Shown here: positions 8,701 to 18,621 of the stretch, piece after piece | Numbering within the stretch: the first letter of the stretch is position 1 | Layout: each line of letters starts with the position of its first letter | Assembly: GCA_013215145.1 (NCBI GenBank) | Contig: JABSRP010000046.1 | Location: 1 to 57,780, forward strand | From: Pseudobacteriovorax sp. | Lineage (GTDB): Bacteria > Bdellovibrionota_B > Oligoflexia > Oligoflexales > Oligoflexaceae | DNA: 57,780 bases | Direction of reading: 5' to 3' | Translations under genes and position numbers: made by a program | Notes under the pieces: model-generated | Seen by the model: the letters and a program-made list of their open reading frames with translations, nothing else | The model's database searches: none | What the model was told of the DNA's origin: nothing

Positions 8701-11700
8701 ATGACCCCAAACCCCCTGGAAAAACTTATCGATTGCCTGGCAGATAGTTTGGAATCCGCTAAAGATTCTACCAAGCACTGTAACATTGTTACCTGCTTCT
8801 CACCGAAAGAGTTAGATTTAGCGGCGAGAGCCCTAGAAAAAAAAGCCCTAGGGAAATCATCTAAGGTGATCGCTCTGGAAAATCAGAACAAGTACCTGTA
8901 TCCGGGGTTTACTTACTTTCGTCCGCTTTCTGGTTATCTTGGAGTCAAAAAAGACATGGCAAAACCCATTGTGGACTTTCGCGACTGGGACGATGCCATG
9001 TCCAAGAATAGCTCCTTTATCGATCCTGCTCGAATGATGATCCGATGCCGCTCGTTCATCGACGAATTGATTTCTGCATTGGACCGTTTGATCTCAGACA
9101 ACAATCAACAATTGACAGTCATAGTAAAAAATCCGCTGCTATCGGATGCCCACGTATTTAACACGCTGTTCCACTTGATTAAATCATTAGGAAAGCATGA
9201 GATCATCGCCAATTTCCAATTATGGATTTTAATCGATCACCGAAAAGAAAGTAATTTCTCTAACCTATTTATCGAACAAACAGAAGTTTTTGCCCAAAGA
9301 GCATCCTTCAAGTTTAGCTACCCTCAAGTACCTACACTGAAGAAACTACTTGAAAGTTTTTCCATTGATTCCCATCAAATTGTCGACACCTTAACCAAAA
9401 TCAAGCTAGGAATAGGAAGAAAACCTTATTTTTCGGTGGATGAATTGAATACCACCTTAGAAGAAAATCAATGCGGGATTTCTTTTCCATTTCGCACGCC
9501 AGCGACTACCAAATTCGTAGAGCATGAAGTAAATCTCACAAACCTCATTGAAATTTGCCACGATGGGTCCTATACCGAAGCCAGACGCCTCTTACTAGAA
9601 TCAAAAAAAGACCTATCATTGGCTGAACTCTATCTCAAAACATCGTTAAGCCGATTGATTGGAAAGGGTAAATCGAATATAGGTGAAAGTCGAGTCGAAG
9701 ACTTACTTCATGATTCATCTTATATATCTTTATACACATACCTCATGAAAACTAAGGATGCCGATCCAAAGTTTGTGGAAATTTATCAACAAAAAATCAA
9801 ATCATCGCCACCAAATTCTCATAGAACCATCTACACCTTGTGTCAGGCAATGATTTTTCGAACTTTTACTGACCGGAACGAAAATCTCTATCAATGCATG
9901 GTATCTACCATAGACTGCATACCTAGTTCCCATCGAGACTCCTTCGAGTTTCGGGTTTATCAGACAATCATAACTGGCATGAAACATATCTTAACCTATG
10001 CTCAACAAGAGGAAAGTGAGCAGAAACGACTAGATAAAGTCAGGAATAAAATTAACATCTTAGTTCAAGATCAGTCTAAAGATGACTTTGAGGTAATCGC
10101 TAAAAAGTATCCTGACCTTCTTACCGTGTTACCTTACGTATATTACTATATCGGAGATAATAGAAAGTACGAGAACTTTGATCAAGCAATCGACAAGCTA
10201 GATCTAGCTCATCTTAAAAACCTGACTTATCATGCAGGTATCGATCAGAAAGTTATTATACTGGCAAATATGGCTCCAAGCTATTTCGATCGTGCAGATT
10301 TTTCCTCAGCATTGGAGTATTTGGATAAGGCTAAACAAATCGTTAAATACCTTCCCGATAAAAAAGACAATGTCCATCTAGCAAGATTCTACGGCGATGC
10401 GCTGCTGCTCGGTGGAATCAGTGATCCCAATATTTTCCCTCTTCAAGAGGAAGGATTAAAAATTAGTCATAGCAAAATTGACGATTTCGTACTTAAGCGA
10501 GGACTTTGGTGTCATAAAATCATTCATGGCATTAAAGATGAAAATAGTATCGAGATATATAAAGACTTGATGCAGCAGATGAAGAAACAAAACATCAACT
10601 TGAGAAGTCCGATCCCCTATGCATGTATTGCCTATATCGATTTTCTCAAGACACACCCTAAAGCTTCAAAAAAAGAAAAGATAGAACTATTGGAATTTTT
10701 ATCGGGCTGTGACTCGGCGACTCGCAAACTTAGTCAGGAGATCTTAGAGGCTATCTCAGAATCAGTTAACGGCAACGGTACGAGTAAACTTAGCGAGAAT
10801 TTGCTAAGTGCTTCAACAATCTATCAAAACACACCGTTAGATCTTATCTCAACCTATGTTGTCTCGAGGATTTTGCCCCAAATAGAGGGTTCCGAAACAC
10901 GAGACAAAATAATTATAGAAAACTTTAAGACTGTATCAAAAAGCTTTATCACCAAATGGAGAGGTTTCAGAAAACGAAAAGATTTCTTATCTAGTCATAT
11001 GAATCGAGATATACTATCAAATGCTAACGAAAGAACCAGTTTGGACTGGGACGATTCATCAAAACTTTTTCTCGATCATAGAAAAGACATCACCACTAAA
11101 GAAGAATTTGGGCTCTGTTTGGGGTTCTTGTTTTTCTTAACATCACATTTCCCAAAAATTTCCATCTCACTTCATACAGAAGACAGTGATACCTACTGCA
11201 AGGTTAAATTTACGAATAAAAGGGGAAATACAAAAGGTATATTCATCGAGCATGCTGAATCAAAGTGGGAGTCTCCAAAAACAAGCGACCTATTTCTCGC
11301 AAAAAAAATCAATGGCTGGTTTGTATATCATAGTAAACATTCTCATAAATTTGAGGTTCATGCTCCAAACAATGAAGTCATCATCTCTATCAAATCATCA
11401 AAATCTATGAGAAAAGCGGAAGATAAATTCTTAGATCGTATTTCATCCACAAATTTCTTTATAGAAATCTTAGAAGTATTGGCCAACATAGGCCTCAGAA
11501 ACCAGGTAAAACAACTAAAAGAAAAAAGAATCAAAATTATGGAGGAAACTAAAGAAAGTCATCGCATTATGGTAAAAGAAACAGCGCAATCTACATCAGA
11601 AGCCTATCTCCATACAAAAAATTTAAGCTCCATGATAAATTCGAGTCAGTATGGAATCTTAATTTTTGACGAGGAGCTGAATATAAGCGAAGGCTCGATC

Positions 11701-12891
11701 CAGGATATATCAAAGTTATTCGACATTGAATCAAACGAAAGCTTCGAAGATCTAACAAACATATTGTTTGGTGAAAAGCATACTGTAATCTCTATCTTAA
11801 GAGCGATTCTAGGTGAGGACATAATCGCATTTGACACCAATGCTCTCCAATTACCTTCTGTCATATTCTTAGGAAAAAAACAGTTCGAATTTGACTGGAT
11901 ACCCATTGTTGATAGTAATGATATCGTTAAACACATAACTCTAGTAGTCAAACCAGATAAAAAACTAAAGAACGCTAACCTCTCCTACTTACAGGATTCC
12001 TTCGAAATGCAGTGCTTCGTATCAGTCTTCGATCACTCATCTGACCAAATAATTAATATGAAAAACTCTCTTTCTGATTTCATAAAAGACTACAGTAAAT
12101 ACTTCTCCAAAAAGACCGAACCAGAACTTCTCAGAACCATACACACACTAAAAGGCAATTGTAGGACCTTTGGCTTGACTGATTTAGCCAAAAACTTCCA
12201 CAAACTAGAGGATCTACTTGCCCAAGGGGACCATGTTTGCCAGCCTGAATTTATTAACGATATTGAAAAGAAAATTGGCATGTATAAATCGATAGTTGAA
12301 AACAATACAATTGAACAAAGAACCAAGCCTTTAACTTTAGAAGACGTTATAAAACCAATTTCGTCAGGAATCGAATTAATTGCTAAAGACTTAGGCAAAG
12401 AAACTCCTCATTTTAACTATCCTCATTATCTCATTGAAGATGCTGATAGTCTCGGACCAGCCCTGTTTTCTATTTTGACTCATTTAGTTAATAATTCTCT
12501 AGCTCACGGAATTGAGTCAACACCCCAAAGGCAAGCAGCCGGAAAACCAAAAATCGGGCAAATCTATATTGATGTCGTTGATTTCTCCAAAAATCATTTC
12601 ACCCTTAGATACCGTGATGATGGCTCCGGTCTGAATCTAAAAAAACTAAGGGATCTTAATCATCATCGTAAACAGATGAATTCTGATCATGAAGTGGCAA
12701 GTACAATCTTTAGTTCTAGCATCTCAACTTCAGACAACGTCGACGAAATTTCTGGTCGCGGTGTGGGCATGGATGCCGTCGTTCATGAGTTAAAAAAGGT
12801 AGATGGTTCCATTGATATTTGTTTCGAAGGCCCCGAATCGAACAATTATCGGCCTTTTTCCTTTAGGATGACGTTACCCAGATCTTCATAA
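8701..12891 (+). CDS. Giant CheA-like hybrid: AAA-like/TPR N-terminus, PAS-like, Hpt and histidine-kinase ATPase
   Basis: 1396 residues, starting at the ATG behind GAGGAGAG (an in-frame TTG 12 nt earlier lacks a signal). Residues about 20-220 resemble an AAA/STAND-type domain without a Walker A; about 280-720 are helical and TPR-like; a beta-rich module lies at 780-920; a coiled coil precedes a PAS-like segment (about 975-1080, GILIFDEELNI). The Hpt domain follows, with phosphoacceptor His1148 in IHTLKGNCRTFG. The ATPase has an N-box (LVNNSLAHGIE, about 1261), DDGSGL and GRGVGMDAV (about 1351). Unlike CheA it lacks a CheW-like C-terminus and a receiver, so it should phosphorylate a separate regulator. 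No membrane segments, so cytoplasmic. A divergent paralogue lies just downstream. Confidence 0.8.
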   Translation: MTPNPLEKLIDCLADSLESAKDSTKHCNIVTCFSPKELDLAARALEKKALGKSSKVIALENQNKYLYPGFTYFRPLSGYLGVKKDMAKPIVDFRDWDDAMSKNSSFIDPARMMIRCRSFIDELISALDRLISDNNQQLTVIVKNPLLSDAHVFNTLFHLIKSLGKHEIIANFQLWILIDHRKESNFSNLFIEQTEVFAQRASFKFSYPQVPTLKKLLESFSIDSHQIVDTLTKIKLGIGRKPYFSVDELNTTLEENQCGISFPFRTPATTKFVEHEVNLTNLIEICHDGSYTEARRLLLESKKDLSLAELYLKTSLSRLIGKGKSNIGESRVEDLLHDSSYISLYTYLMKTKDADPKFVEIYQQKIKSSPPNSHRTIYTLCQAMIFRTFTDRNENLYQCMVSTIDCIPSSHRDSFEFRVYQTIITGMKHILTYAQQEESEQKRLDKVRNKINILVQDQSKDDFEVIAKKYPDLLTVLPYVYYYIGDNRKYENFDQAIDKLDLAHLKNLTYHAGIDQKVIILANMAPSYFDRADFSSALEYLDKAKQIVKYLPDKKDNVHLARFYGDALLLGGISDPNIFPLQEEGLKISHSKIDDFVLKRGLWCHKIIHGIKDENSIEIYKDLMQQMKKQNINLRSPIPYACIAYIDFLKTHPKASKKEKIELLEFLSGCDSATRKLSQEILEAISESVNGNGTSKLSENLLSASTIYQNTPLDLISTYVVSRILPQIEGSETRDKIIIENFKTVSKSFITKWRGFRKRKDFLSSHMNRDILSNANERTSLDWDDSSKLFLDHRKDITTKEEFGLCLGFLFFLTSHFPKISISLHTEDSDTYCKVKFTNKRGNTKGIFIEHAESKWESPKTSDLFLAKKINGWFVYHSKHSHKFEVHAPNNEVIISIKSSKSMRKAEDKFLDRISSTNFFIEILEVLANIGLRNQVKQLKEKRIKIMEETKESHRIMVKETAQSTSEAYLHTKNLSSMINSSQYGILIFDEELNISEGSIQDISKLFDIESNESFEDLTNILFGEKHTVISILRAILGEDIIAFDTNALQLPSVIFLGKKQFEFDWIPIVDSNDIVKHITLVVKPDKKLKNANLSYLQDSFEMQCFVSVFDHSSDQIINMKNSLSDFIKDYSKYFSKKTEPELLRTIHTLKGNCRTFGLTDLAKNFHKLEDLLAQGDHVCQPEFINDIEKKIGMYKSIVENNTIEQRTKPLTLEDVIKPISSGIELIAKDLGKETPHFNYPHYLIEDADSLGPALFSILTHLVNNSLAHGIESTPQRQAAGKPKIGQIYIDVVDFSKNHFTLRYRDDGSGLNLKKLRDLNHHRKQMNSDHEVASTIFSSSISTSDNVDEISGRGVGMDAVVHELKKVDGSIDICFEGPESNNYRPFSFRMTLPRSS

Positions 12892-12974
12892 TTACCCAGC
12901 GTTTTTTGCCGAGTACTATGCTTTTTAGATACCGAAAACACGCTATGGATCTTCTAATCTAAGTATTGGTCATC

Positions 12975-15900
12975 ATGAAGCACGGACTAGCTAATACCAT
13001 CGAATCAGTCCTCTTAAGCCAGTTGCCTGTAAACAGGCTCTACTGCCGAAAGTCATCGTGGGCCGATCCAGTTGCACAGTTTGTCAAAAACCATTTGACC
13101 CGCTCCAATTCGGAAACATGTATTATAGCTAACGAAAAAAATAGGGGGTTTCATTATTTTCAACCAATTTATGATCACTTTGCCAAGCAGCACCCCATAA
13201 ACCGATATTACGAACATGTTTTCGCCCGAAACAAACAGGAAACCAGCTTTTTCCAGTCAGAAATCTGTGAAATTGTTTCGGAACACCCCGAGTTTTTCGG
13301 TGCCAATGGAATCGAAAATTCAATTTATAAATTTAGCCAGGTAATCAGTGACGGTATATCTGAGCAAATACATTTGTCTGAGAATTCCATCCACATAGTC
13401 CTGAGTGCCCCTCCACTCATGGATCCGGGACTTTTAAGCTGCCTACAAAATCTCATTATTAGCAGTTTGAATGAGCAAAAAGTAGTATGGTGGATCATAG
13501 ATTCAGGTGATACCCATGATAGTAGGACAGCTTATATTGATCTTTTATTAGAACATGAAAGAATAAGGGATAAACTAGAATCCATCACCATCGAGGAAAA
13601 TCAAGGACCATTCGACGGTAAGATGACTTCCTATTCGCCTGCATTTACAACGGATGATATAAAACGCTGCATCATTTTTCACGACCCTAGCTTAATTGGA
13701 TTAATAACCCGCCGAGAAGTTAAGAGCTGTAACTTTTCTCTTTTTTATGCATTACAAAACTTTGATCTGATTGATCGGCACTTGCAAGCTGCCATATTAA
13801 GAATACCAAAAAAGACTATCGCAGATCGTTCAATTCATCTGTTATGTGAGCAGCTCAAAAACTCACCAGAAGCCCTGCCAGAGGATGAACTTAAAGAAAT
13901 CATAGCACACATCATAGAAATGAATGTGATTGATGAGCATTCCATTCGTTGCTTTATGGAATGCATCGTTGCCCTTTCATACAAAAGAAAAAAGTGTTAC
14001 TACGCAAATGAGGCTCTCAAGCTTCTACAGAAGTTTCCAAGGCCTGGATGCAGACGCAGGGAATTACTTACGATCTTAGCCAGCGTAGCTAAATATTCTT
14101 TACCATACTCTCTACATAAAAATGATCCTAAAAAGCCTCAACACCTTCAAAAGTTTGTGGAACTTATAGATCTACAAATTTTAGAATTTTTCCACGAGGT
14201 AGACGAAGATCATGCCAGCTTAATGGAACTTTTTTCCCTAGCGTACTTTTATTATGCTTCAAATATCAAACTTGATGAACAATCTAGTTTTCATGATATT
14301 TTCTATAGCAAGTGGATTCCCAGACTCTACGTATGTGCTAGCCCAGAAAAGATATGTTTGGTAGAACTTAATCTTTCTGTTCACTACTTTTTGAGAAAGG
14401 ATTACAGCAAAGCTGAAAGTTTAGTTAAAGATGCTTTTCACCTTAGCGAAAAACTCAATTTAAGCAGCCTATCAGCTGCTTCCATTCGACTCAATGAAAT
14501 TCAAATCTGTGGAGGCGTGATCGAACCTACAAGCTACTCTTCGTTAAACAATAGCCAGATCCGCCCCTACAATAACTACGAATCCGTCTGTCTACAACAA
14601 CTCAGATGGATCCATGAAAGCTTTCATACTCTGTCTATTGCCAAACCTAATGTGATGATTCAGTCCTATGAAAACATAGTTGACTTTATTGAAAAAAAAT
14701 CCGTGCAAAATTGTGATTCTAGTCTTTACCAATTTCTCCAAATCGGACTCATGCTAAAAAATAGAGAGGCATCAGACACTCGATACATTTTGTCCATGAT
14801 CCATAAAATCAGGGTTTGTCATCGTATGGATCTATGCTCACAGGCTGATTTTCTATTGATGCTACTGGAGAAGTCAATAAATAATGAAAAGATATCTCTC
14901 AATGCCAAATCTCTGATTGATTCCACAGATATATCTGATCCATATAACATTTTCCGTCTCTTCGGCATCGCCCAAGTTCTACCATTTATTCCCAATCTTG
15001 ATTTACAATCTGAGCTAAAAGCTTTTTTCTTCCGTTTTATTTTAGAAACTTCACAAATCCATTGGCGCGATTCTGAAGAAAAGATCCGTTTTTTACGATC
15101 GGACCTCGCAAAACCTTTATTGACGAACCTACCTTCACCAGACCAGGGCACTGAAATATTTGTAAAGCAGAATTTTCTATCGTCCCGCCTAGGAATACAG
15201 ACGCATAAGGACCTAGGTACTTCCATATTGCTGGTATTTTTTGGATGGTTCCCTATCAATAGAGCCACTGTAACAGTGCGAACTGGGCTTGAAGAAACAA
15301 CCTATATTTCTACCTTCGAGTTCATCCATAAAAATGGAGAACGACAGGTAGTATTCCAACATAAAAAGTCCAATAGGCATAGGATGCGAAATCAGTTTCA
15401 TACAAATATAAACAGTCGATGGAGTTGCTACTGTCAGGACAATTTTATTACTATTGGAAGTAAAGACGCAAACTTAACTTTCACATTTCACTATGATGAC
15501 AGCTATTATAAGCATCTGAATCGCATGCTAAAAACAGTGAAGTCAGATCCAATATTTTCGGAGTTTCTCGACAAGTATGAAACACTAAAAATGAAAGAAG
15601 AGATCAATCAACTTGCGGCAACTCATGAAGAATATATTGCACACCATACTCATGATATGCAGCACCTTAGCAAACTCCTTCATCAAAACAAACAATTGAT
15701 TGAGTTAAAAAGTCGTAAGTCAGATACGATCTTAGAATATATGAATATAGATATCTTAATTTTTGATAATAATTTGATTCTAAATCAAAAACTATCTCGT
15801 TACAAAAAAAACAGCCAGATCAAAAGCCTTGGTTTAAACTTCTTAGAGCTACTCAAGCTATTCGAAAACCACTCACTACCAGAAACCAAAAGCCTCAATG

Positions 15901-16913
15901 ACGTGACAGATATTAATTGCTCTACCTTACCCAGGTATTTTCATCTAGATGACCTGGATTTTTCTTGCGATTGGACTTTTATTGAACAGGAAAACCAAAC
16001 CCGTAAACATCTGGTAGTTTTTATTAGAGATATGACTGACCATAATAACTCTATATCCAGTATGATGATTCAATCATTAAGATCTGAATTGATTAAACTA
16101 AAATTCACTGAGGGAGTTCAAGTCATTGAATCACACTATAAGCGACTTCAGGAGATCCTGGAGGGTCAAGAAAAACATAGTGATTCTCTGAGTTCTTACG
16201 CCAACAGCGATCAATCACTTGGTCTACCATTATTTAGACAGGTTTTTGGAAGCACAAGAGATGAGATAACCGACTCTTTGGTATCAAAAAAAGCCTTCCT
16301 GTTTGATTACGTCAAGGTAGCAAATGAGATTTTATCTTTTGACAACAAATGTAACGAGTTCGTATCAACCCAAAAACTCATGGAGTCACATGAAAGGCCT
16401 GCTAAACAGGAGAACATAGAGGACGCGAGGGTTCAGGGCTTTACCAACTTAGTCACTTGGCATAGTCTTATACCCGAAAACTGGCTGAACGATAAAACGC
16501 TTTTGCTGGCGACTAAAATTATTCTAAATATTCATCGATATCAAACAAGCTTTGGAGGTGAGGGAAACAGGTTTCTTGAATTCCATTCGGATAAAGAAGG
16601 AAAACAGCTATCTTTAAGCTACTCTCTATCAAACAATAAATCATTAACTCCCTTTAGCGAAAACCCAAATAGAGGCAAAACATGCGAGTTTTCTATCCAT
16701 CACGCCAGCTGGGACCTATTAAAAGCCCAAGACCTACCATCGGACTTTTTTCTGGACGCGGAACGACTTAAAACCCTGAGTCAACTGCCATCATCTCCTC
16801 ATATAAGAGTTCTTTTAGACGACGGTAACCAATCCCCTGGAGTCGTTTATTCCATCCATTTGATCTTTAGTTTTACCAAAGATAACAAAAAGGTATTTCG
16901 TAACGCATCATAG
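12975..16913 (+). CDS. Giant paralogue of the preceding kinase, apparently a degenerate pseudokinase
   Basis: 1312 residues from the ATG (no strong Shine-Dalgarno seen; an in-frame TTG lies 9 nt upstream). It follows the previous gene by 83 bp and has the same plan: an AAA-like N-terminus (FHYFQPI against FTYFRPL; SIHIVLSAPPLMDP against LTVIVKNPLLSDA), helical/TPR-like middle, a beta-rich module, a coiled coil and a PAS-like stretch (IDILIFDNNLIL). At the positions of the Hpt and ATPase the sequence is of similar length but the HTLKG motif, the N-box and the glycine boxes are missing. It is therefore probably catalytically dead, perhaps a partner or regulator of the first protein. The paralogy was seen by eye, not by alignment software. 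Confidence 0.65.
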   Translation: MKHGLANTIESVLLSQLPVNRLYCRKSSWADPVAQFVKNHLTRSNSETCIIANEKNRGFHYFQPIYDHFAKQHPINRYYEHVFARNKQETSFFQSEICEIVSEHPEFFGANGIENSIYKFSQVISDGISEQIHLSENSIHIVLSAPPLMDPGLLSCLQNLIISSLNEQKVVWWIIDSGDTHDSRTAYIDLLLEHERIRDKLESITIEENQGPFDGKMTSYSPAFTTDDIKRCIIFHDPSLIGLITRREVKSCNFSLFYALQNFDLIDRHLQAAILRIPKKTIADRSIHLLCEQLKNSPEALPEDELKEIIAHIIEMNVIDEHSIRCFMECIVALSYKRKKCYYANEALKLLQKFPRPGCRRRELLTILASVAKYSLPYSLHKNDPKKPQHLQKFVELIDLQILEFFHEVDEDHASLMELFSLAYFYYASNIKLDEQSSFHDIFYSKWIPRLYVCASPEKICLVELNLSVHYFLRKDYSKAESLVKDAFHLSEKLNLSSLSAASIRLNEIQICGGVIEPTSYSSLNNSQIRPYNNYESVCLQQLRWIHESFHTLSIAKPNVMIQSYENIVDFIEKKSVQNCDSSLYQFLQIGLMLKNREASDTRYILSMIHKIRVCHRMDLCSQADFLLMLLEKSINNEKISLNAKSLIDSTDISDPYNIFRLFGIAQVLPFIPNLDLQSELKAFFFRFILETSQIHWRDSEEKIRFLRSDLAKPLLTNLPSPDQGTEIFVKQNFLSSRLGIQTHKDLGTSILLVFFGWFPINRATVTVRTGLEETTYISTFEFIHKNGERQVVFQHKKSNRHRMRNQFHTNINSRWSCYCQDNFITIGSKDANLTFTFHYDDSYYKHLNRMLKTVKSDPIFSEFLDKYETLKMKEEINQLAATHEEYIAHHTHDMQHLSKLLHQNKQLIELKSRKSDTILEYMNIDILIFDNNLILNQKLSRYKKNSQIKSLGLNFLELLKLFENHSLPETKSLNDVTDINCSTLPRYFHLDDLDFSCDWTFIEQENQTRKHLVVFIRDMTDHNNSISSMMIQSLRSELIKLKFTEGVQVIESHYKRLQEILEGQEKHSDSLSSYANSDQSLGLPLFRQVFGSTRDEITDSLVSKKAFLFDYVKVANEILSFDNKCNEFVSTQKLMESHERPAKQENIEDARVQGFTNLVTWHSLIPENWLNDKTLLLATKIILNIHRYQTSFGGEGNRFLEFHSDKEGKQLSLSYSLSNNKSLTPFSENPNRGKTCEFSIHHASWDLLKAQDLPSDFFLDAERLKTLSQLPSSPHIRVLLDDGNQSPGVVYSIHLIFSFTKDNKKVFRNAS

Positions 16914-17477
16914 AAAATCTACGGGAGCCGAAACACGTTCCTTTTTCGATAGAGGAGTGGTCTTACTGAGAACTTTCGTCCCCATATTGATCCAACCAAG
17001 AATCGTTTCCCTCTCACTCAGACCTACAACCTTTCGTATGTCTGAGTCGATTTCAATACCAATACTTTTCCAAATAGCGCCAAAGCCCATGGCCTCTGCG
17101 GCCAGAGTTATCGCATAACCCGACGCGGCTGCTGTGGCCGCTTGTTCCCAGAGAGGGATTTTGCCTTCTTTTGGGGATAAAACGATGAGCACTGTAGTTG
17201 GTGCCGCATGAGCTTTAGCTTTTGCTTTATTCCATTTACCTTCATCAGATTCGGGCTTTTGACGCTTTACGGCATCCGCAAAAGCTTGGCCCAATAAGTC
17301 CCGACCCTGAGGGGTCAGGACGATGAACCGGTAAGGCTGAAGGCAACCATGATCCGGAACAGTGTTCGCAGCATGAAGAATGGTTTTAATAGCCTCGCCG
17401 TCTGGACCAGGGGCTCCTAGGCGGCCAAAACTGGTTCGTTCTGTCATGAAATTTATGATCGAAGTATCAGAACTCAA
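16908..17477 (-). CDS. Nitroreductase family protein (YdjA-like)
   Basis: About 189 residues from a TTG that has GGAG at 6-nt spacing; TTG at 17489 and ATG at 17447 are alternatives. The fold signature is clear: MTERTSFGRLGAPGPDGEAI, then ILHAANTVPDHGCLQPYRFIV, which matches the FMN-binding N-terminus of small YdjA-type nitroreductases, and AAEAMGFGAIWKSIG and LGWINMGT near the C-terminus. Such enzymes are homodimeric flavoproteins that reduce nitro or quinone groups with NAD(P)H. The physiological substrate is unknown. The stop overlaps that of the giant paralogue by 6 bp. It is divergent from the SahR-like regulator gene. Confidence 0.88.
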   Translation of the reverse strand: MSSDTSIINFMTERTSFGRLGAPGPDGEAIKTILHAANTVPDHGCLQPYRFIVLTPQGRDLLGQAFADAVKRQKPESDEGKWNKAKAKAHAAPTTVLIVLSPKEGKIPLWEQAATAAASGYAITLAAEAMGFGAIWKSIGIEIDSDIRKVVGLSERETILGWINMGTKVLSKTTPLSKKERVSAPVDFL

Positions 17478-17545
17478 AATATTCTCCAATAATTACAGAT
17501 GTTTAAACTAAAACGATGGCCAGACAACAATATTAACTTTCTTTT

Positions 17546-17565
17546 ATATAAAAACTTATTTATAT
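17546..17565. promoter_or_regulatory. AT-rich inverted repeat upstream of the ArsR-methyltransferase gene
   Basis: ATATAAA-AACTTA-TTTATAT, 7-bp arms with a 6-bp spacer, lies 60 bp before the regulator's ATG and 69 bp before the divergent nitroreductase start. ArsR-family proteins bind such imperfect palindromes over their own promoters, so this is a candidate autoregulatory operator. That is inferred from position and symmetry. Confidence 0.4.
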
Positions 17566-17625
17566 TTGAATAATGCTGGCCGATAAGTACTATCAACAGG
17601 CAAAAACCAGGATAAAAGACTCTTC

Positions 17626-18594
17626 ATGACAAAACCAGAAGAAATCAAGGATCTTGTGACACTATTAAAAGCAGCGGGAGACCCTCTTCGGCTTGAGATC
17701 CTTAGTATTTTAAAAAACTCCTCGTTTGGTGTCCAAGAGCTCGCTTCACTGTTCGAAATGCCACAACCAGGCATCAGTCACCATCTAAAAGTTTTGTCTA
17801 AGGCTGAGTTGATCACGTCTAGGCGCGAAGGCACTGGAATTTTTTACCGCAGGCAAGCTAGCTTTCAAAATTCGCCTTGGAGCCAGCTAAAGCGTAGTCT
17901 GTTCTCGGCAGCAGATGATCTTCCTCAACGCAATGGGATCACATCGAAACTAGATGATATCCATGCTTTAAGAAGTGCGCAGTCACTGAGCTTTTTCGAT
18001 AAACATGCTGACGAGTTTAAGCATGCGCAGGGTAAAATTGTTAGCTATCCCCAATACTCTTCTAACCTTGAAGAATTAATTGAAGGAACACTTCCCTCGA
18101 ATGCTGAACAGGCATTAGAAGTGGGTCCTGGTAATGGTGAGCTTCTGACCTATTTGAACAAAAGAGTTCCCTACGTAGTTGGCATAGACAATTCCGACTC
18201 AATGCTCAACAACGCCAAGCTTAGTTTCGCCGATGATAAGGCGAAAAAGCCAGAATTTATCCATGGTGATATTGAAAGCCTGACTCATCGATTTGAAGGA
18301 GAGTTTGACCTCATCGTTCTGAACATGGTGTTGCATCATATTCCCGATCCAGCGGAAAAGATGATATTGCTTAGCAAGCTGCTAAAAGACAACGGTATTC
18401 TTTTGATTGCGGATCTATGTGAGCATGAGCAAGAATGGGTGAAAGACAGCTGTGGCGATATCTGGCTTGGATTTCAAACAGAAGAGTTAGACACCTGGGG
18501 TCAGGATGCCGGCCTAAGCCCAGAGCAAAGTGTATTTTTAGGTTTGAAAAATGGTTTTCAAATTCAAATAAAAGTGTTTCGTTTTCATGCATAA
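17626..18594 (+). CDS. ArsR-type regulator fused to a SAM-dependent methyltransferase domain (SahR-like)
   Basis: 322 residues. Residues about 5-95 are a winged helix of the ArsR family (AAGDPLRLEILSILKNS, recognition region QPGISHHLKVLSKAELI, wing REGTGIFYRR). Residues about 130-310 are a class-I methyltransferase fold with motif I ALEVGPGNGELL and LDLIVLNMVLHHI-like motif IV. No obvious metal-binding cysteine pair in the helix. Known SahR regulators of the methionine cycle have this fusion and sit beside ahcY; they sense S-adenosylhomocysteine through the methyltransferase-like domain. Here the next gene, 27 bp downstream, is ahcY, which strongly supports that role. An active methyltransferase is the alternative. 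Confidence 0.82.
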   Translation: MTKPEEIKDLVTLLKAAGDPLRLEILSILKNSSFGVQELASLFEMPQPGISHHLKVLSKAELITSRREGTGIFYRRQASFQNSPWSQLKRSLFSAADDLPQRNGITSKLDDIHALRSAQSLSFFDKHADEFKHAQGKIVSYPQYSSNLEELIEGTLPSNAEQALEVGPGNGELLTYLNKRVPYVVGIDNSDSMLNNAKLSFADDKAKKPEFIHGDIESLTHRFEGEFDLIVLNMVLHHIPDPAEKMILLSKLLKDNGILLIADLCEHEQEWVKDSCGDIWLGFQTEELDTWGQDAGLSPEQSVFLGLKNGFQIQIKVFRFHA

Positions 18595-18621
18595 TTTTTG
18601 ATTCTTTTAAGGAGTTCTACT

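Noticed and set aside
12090..12398. Minus-strand open frame over the Hpt region of the giant kinase
   Set aside because: Antisense shadow of a well-supported coding sequence with clear motif content.
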